From Blastocatellia bacterium (GTDB lineage Bacteria > Acidobacteriota > Blastocatellia > Pyrinomonadales > Pyrinomonadaceae): a DNA stretch of 16,686 bases. Position 1 is the first letter of the stretch, and the number at the start of each line of letters is the position of its first letter. The DNA is taken from contig JACDAY010000389.1 in the NCBI GenBank assembly GCA_013695195.1, positions 1 through 16,686 of the forward strand, written 5' to 3'. The notes below the pieces were generated by a model that was given only the letters and a program-made list of their open reading frames with translations, did not search any database and was not told where the DNA came from. A program made the translations under genes and the position numbers. Below are positions 7,065-14,546 of the stretch, piece by piece.

Positions 7065-8207
7065 TCACGGATTCGATACTACTTTAGCCTGATAGCGCAA
7101 TATGGCGCCTACACCGCCTGCTTCCTTCAAAAGTTCCGGATCTTCGATAAACCGAATTTCGTCAGCCGATTCGGCTGCGCGCACCAACAGCTCGTCTATC
7201 AACAGTGTATGCCTGTGTGGATCTGGCATATCTCCATCTTCGCCCGGGGCGTAGTCCTTTAGTATTTTGTTGATTTGGCCTGTATTGTATGTGATGTTTT
7301 CTATATCTGAGGTAATGTAAAGCTCCTGTACCTGCCCGTTTAGCAGAGCAGTTAAAGTCTTTGCAAACCCGGCCACTCCGACGCCTTCATCATAATTATG
7401 TTCCAACAAATAATCTATTTTTTCCTTGTCCACCACCGTATCATTTTTTTGGACGGCTTGCATAGCAGCGTCCAATAGTTCGTGTTCAGGTGTATTAACA
7501 TTCAGCGATAAAACCTCGATAACTTTTTCGTTCAATTCTTTAGACATTTCCTCACGCAAAATCGGAATAATTACCGCCTGGTCTCCCGCCAGAATTATGC
7601 GATCGATTTTTTCGTCGCGGACGATATTTTCGAGTTCGGTTATTACTTCCTTCGCGTGCTGCTGATGAAAATTTTCGATGTGCCGCTGGTAACGCATCTG
7701 CGACCAGCCTCGGACTTCGGAACGGTTTGTTTTTGTGCCCCCTATCTCTTCTCTTTCGATTGTTTTACCGCGTTTGAAAACATAGATATTCGCGGAATTC
7801 GTATCTGCTGATACAACGGCAAACATGGGATTCTGACTTATTAGACGCACGAGCGGGTAAATACGCGGTTTTTCTAAAACGAAAAAATGGTTGTCGTCAA
7901 AAGGAACCTCGAACTCGAAAGCCTCAAAAAAATCTTCGCGGCCTGTGGATGCGAAGACAGCGACACCGCTCGTCGAAGGTTCGATTTTGCTAACGAATTC
8001 TTCTATTTTTAGGACGTCGCTATCATAGCTTTCCCGATTGCTCGTTCCCGATTCATATTTGTCTTCATGTTCACTCAACTGCTTTTTAAGAAAGCTATCG
8101 AAATCCCGCTGGCCGTTTTCGTTAGTCTCGGTGTTGAGATAAACCGAGATAAAGGGAAAATCGCCCGGTTCAAATTGTGAAATTCTATCGAGGAAAATAT
8201 TGTTCAT
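7065..8207 (-). CDS. Bacterial eRF1-like (Vms1/baeRF-type) putative peptidyl-tRNA hydrolase
   Basis: A 380-residue cytoplasmic protein with the three-part plan of the archaeo-eukaryotic release factor superfamily: an N-terminal domain (about 1-125, FPFISVYLNTE), a middle RNase-H-like catalytic domain (about 126-260) with the loop RGWSQMRYQRH at 166-176, and a C-terminal L7Ae-like domain ending AGGVGAILRY (363-372), a classic eRF1/Pelota closing motif. In Vms1/Ankzf1 the corresponding loop glutamine (here Q170) cleaves peptidyl-tRNA on stalled ribosomes. By homology this protein may rescue stalled ribosomes; the bacterial families are poorly characterised. I chose the ATG at 8207, which gives the normal N-terminus; a TTG at 8267 adds 20 basic residues. 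A sigma-70-like promoter lies at 8299-8326, leaving a leader of about 85 nt. Confidence 0.85.
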   Translation of the reverse strand: MNNIFLDRISQFEPGDFPFISVYLNTETNENGQRDFDSFLKKQLSEHEDKYESGTSNRESYDSDVLKIEEFVSKIEPSTSGVAVFASTGREDFFEAFEFEVPFDDNHFFVLEKPRIYPLVRLISQNPMFAVVSADTNSANIYVFKRGKTIEREEIGGTKTNRSEVRGWSQMRYQRHIENFHQQHAKEVITELENIVRDEKIDRIILAGDQAVIIPILREEMSKELNEKVIEVLSLNVNTPEHELLDAAMQAVQKNDTVVDKEKIDYLLEHNYDEGVGVAGFAKTLTALLNGQVQELYITSDIENITYNTGQINKILKDYAPGEDGDMPDPHRHTLLIDELLVRAAESADEIRFIEDPELLKEAGGVGAILRYQAKVVSNP

Positions 8208-8298
8208 AAAAATTACTCTACTTTTTCGCACAAAATGCAAAATTCGTCGGACAAAACTTCTTTGCAAGACGTGTGCCTGTGTTCAGTTATTAAATCCT

Positions 8299-8326
8299 AT
8301 TGTAATTGACAAAACATTTTGTGCAA
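8299..8326 (-). promoter_or_regulatory. Sigma-70-like promoter with overlapping dyad for the eRF1-like gene
   Basis: On the minus strand TTGCAC (8326-8321), a 16-nt spacer and TACAAT (8304-8299) form a good promoter. A dyad ACAAAA-CA-TTTTGT (8309-8322) fills the spacer and is operator-like. GCACAAAATG also occurs on the plus strand at 8228-8237, as an exact inverted copy of 8315-8324, within the leader. The rest of the 8208-8401 gap shows nothing recognisable. Confidence 0.5.
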
Positions 8327-8401
8327 GCCATGAGAGGTTGGCCTGTATTCATACGACCCATTTGTATTCTTACGGAACATAACTTTGACCATTGGCAGGG
8401 T

Positions 8402-9442
8402 TTAAGCCCGTGAATAATCAGGCAGGGAAGTTTTATCGCCCAAAACGGCTCCGTCATTGACTATAACGTTCTTTCCGATGTGGCAGCTTCGTCCGAGAAT
8501 GGAATTTCTGATTTCCGCGAAACTGGAAATTCGGGAATGAGACCAGATAACTGAATTTTCGATCAGAGCTTTTTCCTCGACATGAACTCCCGGGCCGAGC
8601 ACCGATCTTATGATCCGGGCGTTCGGCTTTACGATACTTCCTTCGCCGATGATTGAGCATTCATCTACGACAGCGGCTGTTGCAACGTCAGCGTTTGCTT
8701 TTACGCTATTCTCAAATCCCTTGACTTTGCCGTCCAAAAAATCAAGATGTGCCTTCAAATAACTTTCCGGATTACCCAAATCGCGCCAGTAATTTCTGTT
8801 CAAAATAAAACCGTTAAATCGCATACTCTGCTTTAGAATTTCCGGGAAAATATCATATTCGAAGGACGAATTCTCGTTTTTTGGAATTAAATCCAGTATA
8901 TCCGGTTCCAGAACGTAAATTCCGGCATTGATCGTTTTTACGCTCTGACCGGCAAGGTCGTCAGGTTTGGGTTTTTCGAGAAACCGCAGCACTTTTCCAT
9001 TTTTTTTCGTCTCGACAAGACCATATGCTGAAGGGTCTTCAACAGGCGCCAATACGATAGTCGCTTCGGACCGTTTCTCATTATGAAAGGTCATAATTTC
9101 GGAGATATCTACATTCGTCAGAATATCGCCATTTAAAACGATAGTCGTTTCTCTAATTGCGTCCGTTGCAAATTTGTATGCTCCGCTCGTGCCCAAAGGA
9201 TTCGGCTCCGTTACAAAGCGCAGATTGATGCCGTAATCAGACCCGTCACCCAATAAATCCTCGATTTTATCGGGCTGGTAACTGAGCGATAAAACAATAT
9301 CCTTTATACCGGCACGGGCGAGTATTTCGATCTGATATAGCAGGAATGGACGATTTAATAGCGGAACGATAGGCTTTGGCGTATATACGGTCAGCGGACG
9401 AAGCCGAGTACCCTTTCCACCTGCCAAAATAAGTGCTCGCAT
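8402..9442 (-). CDS. Sugar-phosphate nucleotidylyltransferase with left-handed beta-helix domain
   Basis: This protein transfers a nucleotidyl group to a sugar-1-phosphate, giving an activated sugar for polysaccharide or glycan synthesis. The N-terminal catalytic domain (1-235) has the signature LAGGKGTRLRPLT (6-18), the substrate loop K23 in TPKPIVPLLNRP, the metal aspartate D106 in VLNGD, EKP at 156-158 and YWRDLGNPESYL (218-229). The C-terminal part (250-346) has hexapeptide-type repeats (IIGEGSIVKPNARI, VLGPGVHVEE, ILGRSCHIGKNVIV) forming a left-handed beta helix. The two-domain plan best fits GDP-mannose pyrophosphorylase-like enzymes, but glucose-1-phosphate thymidylyl- or uridylyltransferase activity is possible; sequence alone does not settle the sugar or nucleotide. 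The start MRALILAGG is typical. It stands alone, divergent from the TPR gene across a 210-nt spacer. Confidence 0.9.
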   Translation of the reverse strand: MRALILAGGKGTRLRPLTVYTPKPIVPLLNRPFLLYQIEILARAGIKDIVLSLSYQPDKIEDLLGDGSDYGINLRFVTEPNPLGTSGAYKFATDAIRETTIVLNGDILTNVDISEIMTFHNEKRSEATIVLAPVEDPSAYGLVETKKNGKVLRFLEKPKPDDLAGQSVKTINAGIYVLEPDILDLIPKNENSSFEYDIFPEILKQSMRFNGFILNRNYWRDLGNPESYLKAHLDFLDGKVKGFENSVKANADVATAAVVDECSIIGEGSIVKPNARIIRSVLGPGVHVEEKALIENSVIWSHSRISSFAEIRNSILGRSCHIGKNVIVNDGAVLGDKTSLPDYSRA

Positions 9443-9502
9443 ATATTTTCTGAATTAAAAGACAACAACAAATTCAAAAAAGCCGTGTTAAACATTCACT
9501 TA

Positions 9503-9546
9503 CACTAACAAAACCTGTTGACTTCTTTTTAAATTTTGTGTTAGCT
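9503..9546 (+). promoter_or_regulatory. Promoter candidate with flanking dyad in the divergent spacer
   Basis: TTGACT (9518-9523), a 17-nt spacer and TTAGCT (9541-9546) form a possible sigma-70 promoter toward the TPR gene. CACTAACAAAA (9503-9513) and TTTTGTGTTAG (9534-9544) are an imperfect inverted repeat around it. A second candidate, TTGACT (9620-9625), 17 nt, TAGATT (9643-9648), ends 4 nt before the TPR gene's ATG. No other structure stands out in 9443-9652. Confidence 0.4.
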
Positions 9547-9652
9547 TAATATTTGCAGGTTGCAATAATTTTACCTGTATTCTGCAACTCATAAAACTAT
9601 CCGTCAGTTCCTTCTTGATTTGACTGCTGAGTATTGAGGCAATAGATTCACG

Positions 9653-11722
9653 ATGAATTTCGACAAAAGTACGGCAATGCGGAGCGCCGAGCGCTGCTTG
9701 GCACAGGGAAACATCAGTTCTGCGATCGGCGAATATAAAAAGGTTATCGAGAACGATCCCAAGGATTTTGGGACTATGAATATCCTCGGTGACATGTATA
9801 CGAAAAATTCGCAGATCAAGGCTGCGGTTACCTGTTTTACGTCTGTTGCCGAACATTATAATAAGCAGGGGTTCGCACAGAAAGCAATTGCAATTTATAA
9901 CAAAATCTCCAAGCTACAGCCTGACTCGGTCGAAGTTTCGGCAAAACTTGCAGAGCTTTATAAAGCCAAGGGCTCGGCGAAGGATGCGCGATCACATTAC
10001 AAAATTGTAGCCGAAAATTACCAAAGTAACGGACGAAAAATCGAAGCCCTTGCGATCTGGAAAGAAATCGCGCTGCTGGACCCGCAAAACACGGAGGTTT
10101 ACTTGACGCTTGCAGAGTCATACAAGCGTGAAAATCAATGGGAAGAAGCGGTGGATGCTTTTGCTGAGGCCGGTCTAAGACTGGCGAACCGGGGCGATCA
10201 CGATGGAGCAGTTGCTTCCTTTTCAAAAGCACTTGAGCTAAAAGAAGATGACCAAAAAGCCCTTTCCGGTTTGGTAAAATCCAAAACGGAGCAGGGACGC
10301 GCCGTTGAAGCGGCGGAAAAGCTTAACGAAATTCTCGTCAGGTTTCCTCATAGCCGCGAGATACGCGCGTTATTGATAGATTGCCATATCGGCTCGAATG
10401 ATTATATAAATGCCGAAAAGTCAGTTATCAAGCTGGTTGAAATTGAGCCCGCAAGCTATCCGAAATTTCTGGAACTCGCGCAGATTTATTTAACAAACGG
10501 CGAGCTCGGTTCGTGTACCAGAGTTCTTTCCATGTCCTCGGAGCATATGCTTGCAGGAGGTCAAGCCGACGAGTTTCACGGGCTTCTGAATGAAATATTG
10601 TCGAGAGACCCTGAACATCTTGATGCTTTGCGTCTTTTGTCTCGATACTGCTCATGGCAGCGTGACGAAGAAGCGTTTCGCAAGTCATTGGTACGACTTG
10701 CAGGCGTAGCAAAGGACGTAAATTCGCTTGACGACGAGCGATATGCTCTGCTGCAGTTAACGATGATCACTCCGCATGACATCATTTCGCGGGATCGCCT
10801 AAAGGAAATCAATGAACTTCATGGATTTGATCAAAGTGATGTCGAAGAGAGTTTATTCGACAAACGGTTTCTCAAAAACTGCTCCTCCAATACTTTGCAG
10901 TTCGGAGAGCTGGCGATTGTTCCCGCCGTGTTTACAAATGGAACAGAATCTGAAAGAGGATTGGAATTCACTGAACCTAAGTCTATCGATTTTGCAGCCG
11001 TCGGAGAGATAGTTGAAGAAGAAGATTCGGAATTGCTTCTCGGCCCAGCGGATGAGCAAAGGCTGCAAAAAGAAATTGATACTATAAAATTTTATATCGA
11101 AAGCGGTTATGAGGAACTGGCCGAGAAAGCAGTTAATGAACTGCGCGGCGAATTCGGAAACCTTTCGGAGTTGAAAGCGTTGGCCGCACTTCTGACCACT
11201 GTTTCCACTACCCCGGCAGAACTGGATTCCGGCATTTTGCCTCCGAAAAAGCAGAAGTTAAACGGGGCCAGGCAATTCGATCTCGATGATTTTCGAAGCG
11301 AGCTGGGTTTGGAGGATGTTGCGCTCATCGACGATTCGGCGTATGACACACATTATCAAACAGCGGTCGCATACCAGGAAATGGGATTGCTTGAAGACGC
11401 GATAAAAGAATTTCAGGAAGCCATATCGCTAGTTGCTCCAAATGACGGAACACGCAGATTTTTCTCCTGTGCCAATCTTTTGGGGCACTGCTTCATGCAG
11501 AAAGGCATGCCGAGCCTTGCACTCACATGGTTTCAACGCACTTTGGAAACAGCCGATCTCAACGACGACGAGAAACAAGGCCTTTGGTACGAGCTGGCCG
11601 GAGCCTACGAAGCAGATGGCGACACGGAAAACGCCGGCAGATATTTCGAGCAGGTTTATGCCGAAAACGTTAATTTCCGGGATGTGAGCGAACGCGTAAA
11701 AAGCAATTCAGTAAATCATTAA
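9653..11722 (+). CDS. Large cytoplasmic tetratricopeptide-repeat protein
   Basis: A 689-residue protein built largely of TPR helices, expected to act as a protein-protein scaffold. No signal peptide or membrane segment is seen, so it is cytoplasmic. N-terminal repeats run through about residues 5-230, including ISSAIGEYKKVIENDP, AQKAIAIYNKISKLQPDS, IEALAIWKEIALLDPQN and GAVASFSKALELKED. The middle (about 240-400) has more degenerate helical repeats. An acidic linker (about 430-465, EIVEEEDSE) leads to a helical pair EIDTIKFYIESGYEELAEKAVNELR (474-498). A second TPR block occupies about 565-675 (THYQTAVAYQEMGLLEDAIKEFQEA). This split of two TPR arrays by an acidic linker recalls TPR proteins of Acidobacteria and Deltaproteobacteria whose function is unknown to me. 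The Shine-Dalgarno is weak. Partners are not indicated by the neighbours. Confidence 0.88.
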   Translation: MNFDKSTAMRSAERCLAQGNISSAIGEYKKVIENDPKDFGTMNILGDMYTKNSQIKAAVTCFTSVAEHYNKQGFAQKAIAIYNKISKLQPDSVEVSAKLAELYKAKGSAKDARSHYKIVAENYQSNGRKIEALAIWKEIALLDPQNTEVYLTLAESYKRENQWEEAVDAFAEAGLRLANRGDHDGAVASFSKALELKEDDQKALSGLVKSKTEQGRAVEAAEKLNEILVRFPHSREIRALLIDCHIGSNDYINAEKSVIKLVEIEPASYPKFLELAQIYLTNGELGSCTRVLSMSSEHMLAGGQADEFHGLLNEILSRDPEHLDALRLLSRYCSWQRDEEAFRKSLVRLAGVAKDVNSLDDERYALLQLTMITPHDIISRDRLKEINELHGFDQSDVEESLFDKRFLKNCSSNTLQFGELAIVPAVFTNGTESERGLEFTEPKSIDFAAVGEIVEEEDSELLLGPADEQRLQKEIDTIKFYIESGYEELAEKAVNELRGEFGNLSELKALAALLTTVSTTPAELDSGILPPKKQKLNGARQFDLDDFRSELGLEDVALIDDSAYDTHYQTAVAYQEMGLLEDAIKEFQEAISLVAPNDGTRRFFSCANLLGHCFMQKGMPSLALTWFQRTLETADLNDDEKQGLWYELAGAYEADGDTENAGRYFEQVYAENVNFRDVSERVKSNSVNH

Positions 11723-11739
11723 ACGCTCTTTATTTTCGT

Positions 11740-11769
11740 TTGTTTATATAAACTGATTAGAGTTATAAT
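11740..11769 (+). promoter_or_regulatory. Promoter with -10 box close to the small membrane gene's start
   Basis: TTGTTT (11740-11745), 18 nt and a perfect TATAAT (11764-11769) precede the ATG at 11778 by only 8 nt. The transcript would start about 2 nt before the ATG, making it leaderless or nearly so. It would drive the membrane protein-thiE-thiD operon. Confidence 0.6.
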
Positions 11770-11777
11770 TTGGCGGT

Positions 11778-12089
11778 ATGGTTGAAAAACTAACCGTCAT
11801 TTTTTTCATTGTCCTGTGCCTGCTGCTCGGATTTTATCTGATACTTTCGCCGTGGGATACTTTATTCGGAAGTTGGGGCGAGAATTATTTATTGGTTTTC
11901 ATTTCCGACCGCGCGGGTTTTCCGATTTTGCATAAGACGGTCGCCTCGAACTGGTTTCGGGGAGCTGTTACCGGCCTCGGCGTTTTGAACCTGTTTATAG
12001 CATTTTGGGAGGCGGCACATTTTAAGCAAAGCGTTGCGCTCCTGCAGTCACACGACGGCAAGGCCCGAAAAAATGAGAGACCTGTTTGA
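11778..12089 (+). CDS. Small membrane protein of unknown function
   Basis: A 103-residue protein I do not recognise. It has two hydrophobic segments: about 5-24 (LTVIFFIVLCLLLGFYLIL), then a tryptophan-rich loop with conserved-looking PWDTLFGSWGENY, and about 62-80 (GAVTGLGVLNLFIAFWEAA). The C-terminus is short, polar and basic, so both ends may face the cytoplasm. It is first in a probable operon: its last 17 nt overlap the start of the ThiE/TenI gene, so the two are likely translationally coupled. The order suggests, but does not show, a link to thiamine metabolism or transport; it is too small to be a known thiamine transporter. A TATAAT box lies 8 nt before its ATG. Confidence 0.75.
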   Translation: MVEKLTVIFFIVLCLLLGFYLILSPWDTLFGSWGENYLLVFISDRAGFPILHKTVASNWFRGAVTGLGVLNLFIAFWEAAHFKQSVALLQSHDGKARKNERPV

Positions 12090-12696
12090 AAAGCCGTTGT
12101 TATATCTGATCACCAAAGGCGAAGCAGATCGATCAAATTACGTAGTAAAGAAAAAGGAAATTCTCGAATTAATAAAGGCCGCGGTAGATGCGAAGATTTC
12201 GCTTATTCAAATTCGCGAGAAAAAACTTACGGCTAAATTGCTTTTCGAGTTAGCGTCGGAGGCAGGATCGATAACCGCCGGCTTCCCTACAAAACTCCTG
12301 GTTAACAGCCGGGCAGATGTAGCGCTTGCAGCAAAAGCCGACGGCGTTCATCTGCCTGCCGATTCGTTATCGGCACATGTCATTCGGCGGGCCTTTCCCC
12401 GTAGTTTTTTGATCGGAGTTTCGACTCATTCTTTTGAAGAAGCAAAAACAGCCGCTCACGTGGGAGCTGATTTCGTCACTTTTGGTCCCGTCTTTGCTAC
12501 ACCCAATAAAAGAATTACTAAGGGCTTAGAGGAGCTCGGGCGGGTTTGTACTTTGCTTGAGCCCTTCCCTGTATTAGCGTTAGGCGGCATAGACGCGGCA
12601 AATTATCAATCGGTGCTTAAAAAAGGAGCTCAAGGTTTTGCAGCGATCCGGTATTTGAATGACAAGGAAAACCTGCGTAGTTTATCTCCAGAATAG
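12073..12696 (+). CDS. thiE: Thiamine-phosphate synthase / TenI family protein
   Basis: A 207-residue TIM-barrel protein of the ThiE/TenI family. ThiE joins HMP-pyrophosphate and thiazole phosphate into thiamine phosphate; TenI is a thiazole tautomerase. Family motifs are clear: IQIREK (45-50), LLVNSRADVALAAKADGVHLPADSL (75-99), IGVSTHSFEEA (114-124), FVTFGPVFATPNK (134-146) and LGGI (170-173). The pyrophosphate lysine region is kept, but by eye two Mg-binding aspartates of ThiE are replaced: NDR reads NSR (S79) and GQED reads PADS (S98). It may therefore be TenI-like or a divergent ThiE. The ATG at 12073 is preferred over 12034 because the extra 13 residues are unlike the family. It overlaps the membrane gene by 17 nt and ends 5 nt before thiD. 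Confidence 0.8.
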   Translation: MRDLFEKPLLYLITKGEADRSNYVVKKKEILELIKAAVDAKISLIQIREKKLTAKLLFELASEAGSITAGFPTKLLVNSRADVALAAKADGVHLPADSLSAHVIRRAFPRSFLIGVSTHSFEEAKTAAHVGADFVTFGPVFATPNKRITKGLEELGRVCTLLEPFPVLALGGIDAANYQSVLKKGAQGFAAIRYLNDKENLRSLSPE

Positions 12697-12701
12697 ACGA
12701 C

Positions 12702-13598
12702 ATGATGAAACCCAAGATTTGTTTGACAATCGCCGGGCTTGATCCATCCGGCGGTGCGGGAATTATTGCCGATATCAAAACCTTCTCCGCATTCGGGTGT
12801 TTTGCAACCGCGGCAGTCTCTTCAATAACATTTCAGAACACAACAGGAGTTTTTGGCGCAGTGCACCAGACGGCGGAAACTATTCGCGGCCAGGTCGAGC
12901 CGGTTTTGCAGGATTTCGAAATCGCGGCCGTCAAAACCGGAATGCTGCCGACAAGGGAAGTCATCGGAGAAACCGCCCGGCTGATCAGTGAAAATAACCT
13001 GAAAAATGTTGTTGTCGATCCCGTAGTGCGCTCGACTTCAGGTTTTGATCTGATCGATGACACCGCCCTTAGTAACCTGATCGAAAAGCTTTTTCCATTA
13101 TCTGATGTCATAACACCAAATATTCCGGAGGCCGAACGAATATCGGGTTTAGCGATCCACAACACAGACGATATTGAAAAAGCCGCTGAAATAATGCAGT
13201 CGATGGGAGCCGCGAATGTTCTGATAAAGGGCGGACATATTTTGAATGCGGATCGCGGATTGCGGTATGTGGATACAACCCCGGGCGGAAATGCGACTGT
13301 TAAGGAGAAAGTCGCTTCAAAACAAAAAGCCATAGATTATCTTTTTCTCGGAAACGAAGTTCACATTTTCGAAAGTGAATACATTGAAACAAATGCAACA
13401 CACGGAACGGGCTGCACTCTTGCCTCGGCAATTGCTGCGAACCTTGCCTTGGGAAAGAATCTGACTGACGCCGTGGGAATTTCAAAGAAATTTGTTGCGG
13501 AAGCCATCAGAACCGCTCCCAACCTCGGCCACGGACATTCGCCGATAAATATCCAAATTATTTTGCGACAGGGAAAAAGACTGGCGACTGGTAAGTAA
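12702..13598 (+). CDS. thiD: Hydroxymethylpyrimidine/phosphomethylpyrimidine kinase
   Basis: This ribokinase-fold enzyme phosphorylates HMP twice to HMP-pyrophosphate, the pyrimidine substrate of thiamine-phosphate synthase encoded just upstream. The 298-residue protein shows LTIAGLDPSGGAGIIADIKTF (8-28), the substrate glutamine in TFQNTTGV (Q45), VVVDPVVRSTSG (103-114), ITPNIPEA (137-144) and the anion-hole motif HGTGCT with C238 (234-239). It is about 30 residues longer than E. coli ThiD, mainly from an insertion around 185-225 between the VLIKGGH strand and THGTGCT. Spacing to thiE is 5 nt, so they are co-transcribed. The ATG at 12705 is an equally possible start. Its last 41 nt overlap the 3' end of the convergent barrel gene. 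Confidence 0.95.
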   Translation: MMKPKICLTIAGLDPSGGAGIIADIKTFSAFGCFATAAVSSITFQNTTGVFGAVHQTAETIRGQVEPVLQDFEIAAVKTGMLPTREVIGETARLISENNLKNVVVDPVVRSTSGFDLIDDTALSNLIEKLFPLSDVITPNIPEAERISGLAIHNTDDIEKAAEIMQSMGAANVLIKGGHILNADRGLRYVDTTPGGNATVKEKVASKQKAIDYLFLGNEVHIFESEYIETNATHGTGCTLASAIAANLALGKNLTDAVGISKKFVAEAIRTAPNLGHGHSPINIQIILRQGKRLATGK

Positions 13599-14439
13599 CG
13601 CCGAACGTAACGCCGGTTCGAGGGCTGAACCGCGTCAAGCCGAAAATCGCTGCCGTATCAAACCTAAGGCCTGACGCCCTAACTTGTGTTCCGATGCGAA
13701 ATTGCCCCACGCTTTCGGTTCCGATAGGTGTAATTCCGCTTCGGGTACTGACTCGGCCGTTGACTTCACTTGCAATATTTATTCTATCGTTAACACGAAA
13801 AATACCTGCCAAACCGTAAAGCAGCACATCGTTTTGAGTGAAATTGGCTAGCGGCGCGTTCATTATGCCTAAACCAAGGTTTCCGTAAATATTGGCAAGC
13901 GGAGATTTGCCCGCGCGTTTTCCGAACCGCTTTTGAACAAGCAGTTTGCTGAAAATATTTATCTGGTTCGTTCCGATGCCTTTTGCCTGATCGGTATTAG
14001 GCATTTGAAAGCCGAATTTCATGCCGACAGAAGGTATTAATTTTGTTTCATTAATTAGCTTTATCTTTGCCGAAATCGTAAAGTCGTCAAAATCGTTGGT
14101 CGAATTACCCGAAATGTTCAAGGGTATCGGCGAAGGCGTAATTTGCGAGTTTATGGCCAGAAAGTTTTGCAGTGTGCCCTCGATCTGAATCTCGACATTC
14201 GACGCGAATCCCTGTCGAATGCGAATGTCACCTACGCGTGTGAGATCGCCGGTCAAACCTGAAAGCGGAAATTTTACATTCTGCAAAAAATCGACTCCGG
14301 CACCGAGCTCAATTGAGCCCGGCGGTGTAATATCGACGTCGTCGGTTATCAGCGGACGCTGCTGTGCCGACAGCCCCGCGACAAGGCATAAAATGAAGCT
14401 TAAGCAAAGAAATGTGCGGCTCACAGCAATTATCTTCAC
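13558..14439 (-). CDS. Putative outer-membrane beta-barrel protein
   Basis: With a GTG start at 14439 the protein has 293 residues and begins with a good Sec signal peptide: basic start (MKIIAVSR), hydrophobic core (TFLCLSFILCLVAGL) and cleavage after LSA before QQ. The mature part opens with RPLITDDVDITPPGSIELG, as in the MetA-pathway-of-phenol-degradation/transporter-like barrel families. It then alternates amphipathic strands rich in Gly, Asn and aromatics and ends in Q-S-P-V-F-F-P-V-A-K, an aromatic end typical of barrels. It probably sits in the outer membrane; cargo unknown. ATG codons at 14496 and 14547 would add 19 and 36 residues before the signal peptide and overlap the divergent gene's promoter, so I reject them. 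The 3' end overlaps thiD by 41 nt. Confidence 0.72.
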   Translation of the reverse strand: MKIIAVSRTFLCLSFILCLVAGLSAQQRPLITDDVDITPPGSIELGAGVDFLQNVKFPLSGLTGDLTRVGDIRIRQGFASNVEIQIEGTLQNFLAINSQITPSPIPLNISGNSTNDFDDFTISAKIKLINETKLIPSVGMKFGFQMPNTDQAKGIGTNQINIFSKLLVQKRFGKRAGKSPLANIYGNLGLGIMNAPLANFTQNDVLLYGLAGIFRVNDRINIASEVNGRVSTRSGITPIGTESVGQFRIGTQVRASGLRFDTAAIFGLTRFSPRTGVTFGVTYQSPVFFPVAK

Positions 14440-14502
14440 ATTTATCACACTGATTGTAAATGTCCGGTTCGTTTGAAATATATGGCGCGTGTGCATAACG
14501 GA

Positions 14503-14531
14503 TTGCTGTATTAGCCGGTGGAAATTATAAT
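14503..14531 (+). promoter_or_regulatory. Promoter of the chlorite-dismutase-family gene
   Basis: TTGCTG (14503-14508), 17 nt and a perfect TATAAT (14526-14531). The start of transcription would fall near 14538, leaving a leader of about 9 nt before the TTG at 14547. This supports the TTG as the true start despite the absence of a Shine-Dalgarno. Confidence 0.65.
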
Positions 14532-14546
14532 GCCTATCTTTGGACA

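Noticed and set aside
6987..7262. Plus-strand ORF of 91 residues across the hairpin and the end of the eRF1-like gene
   Set aside because: It overlaps a well-supported minus-strand gene and a repeat, and its translation resembles no protein I know.
8200..8382. Plus-strand ORF of 60 residues in the promoter region of the eRF1-like gene
   Set aside because: Cys/Lys-rich random-looking translation, no ribosome site, and it lies over a convincing minus-strand promoter.
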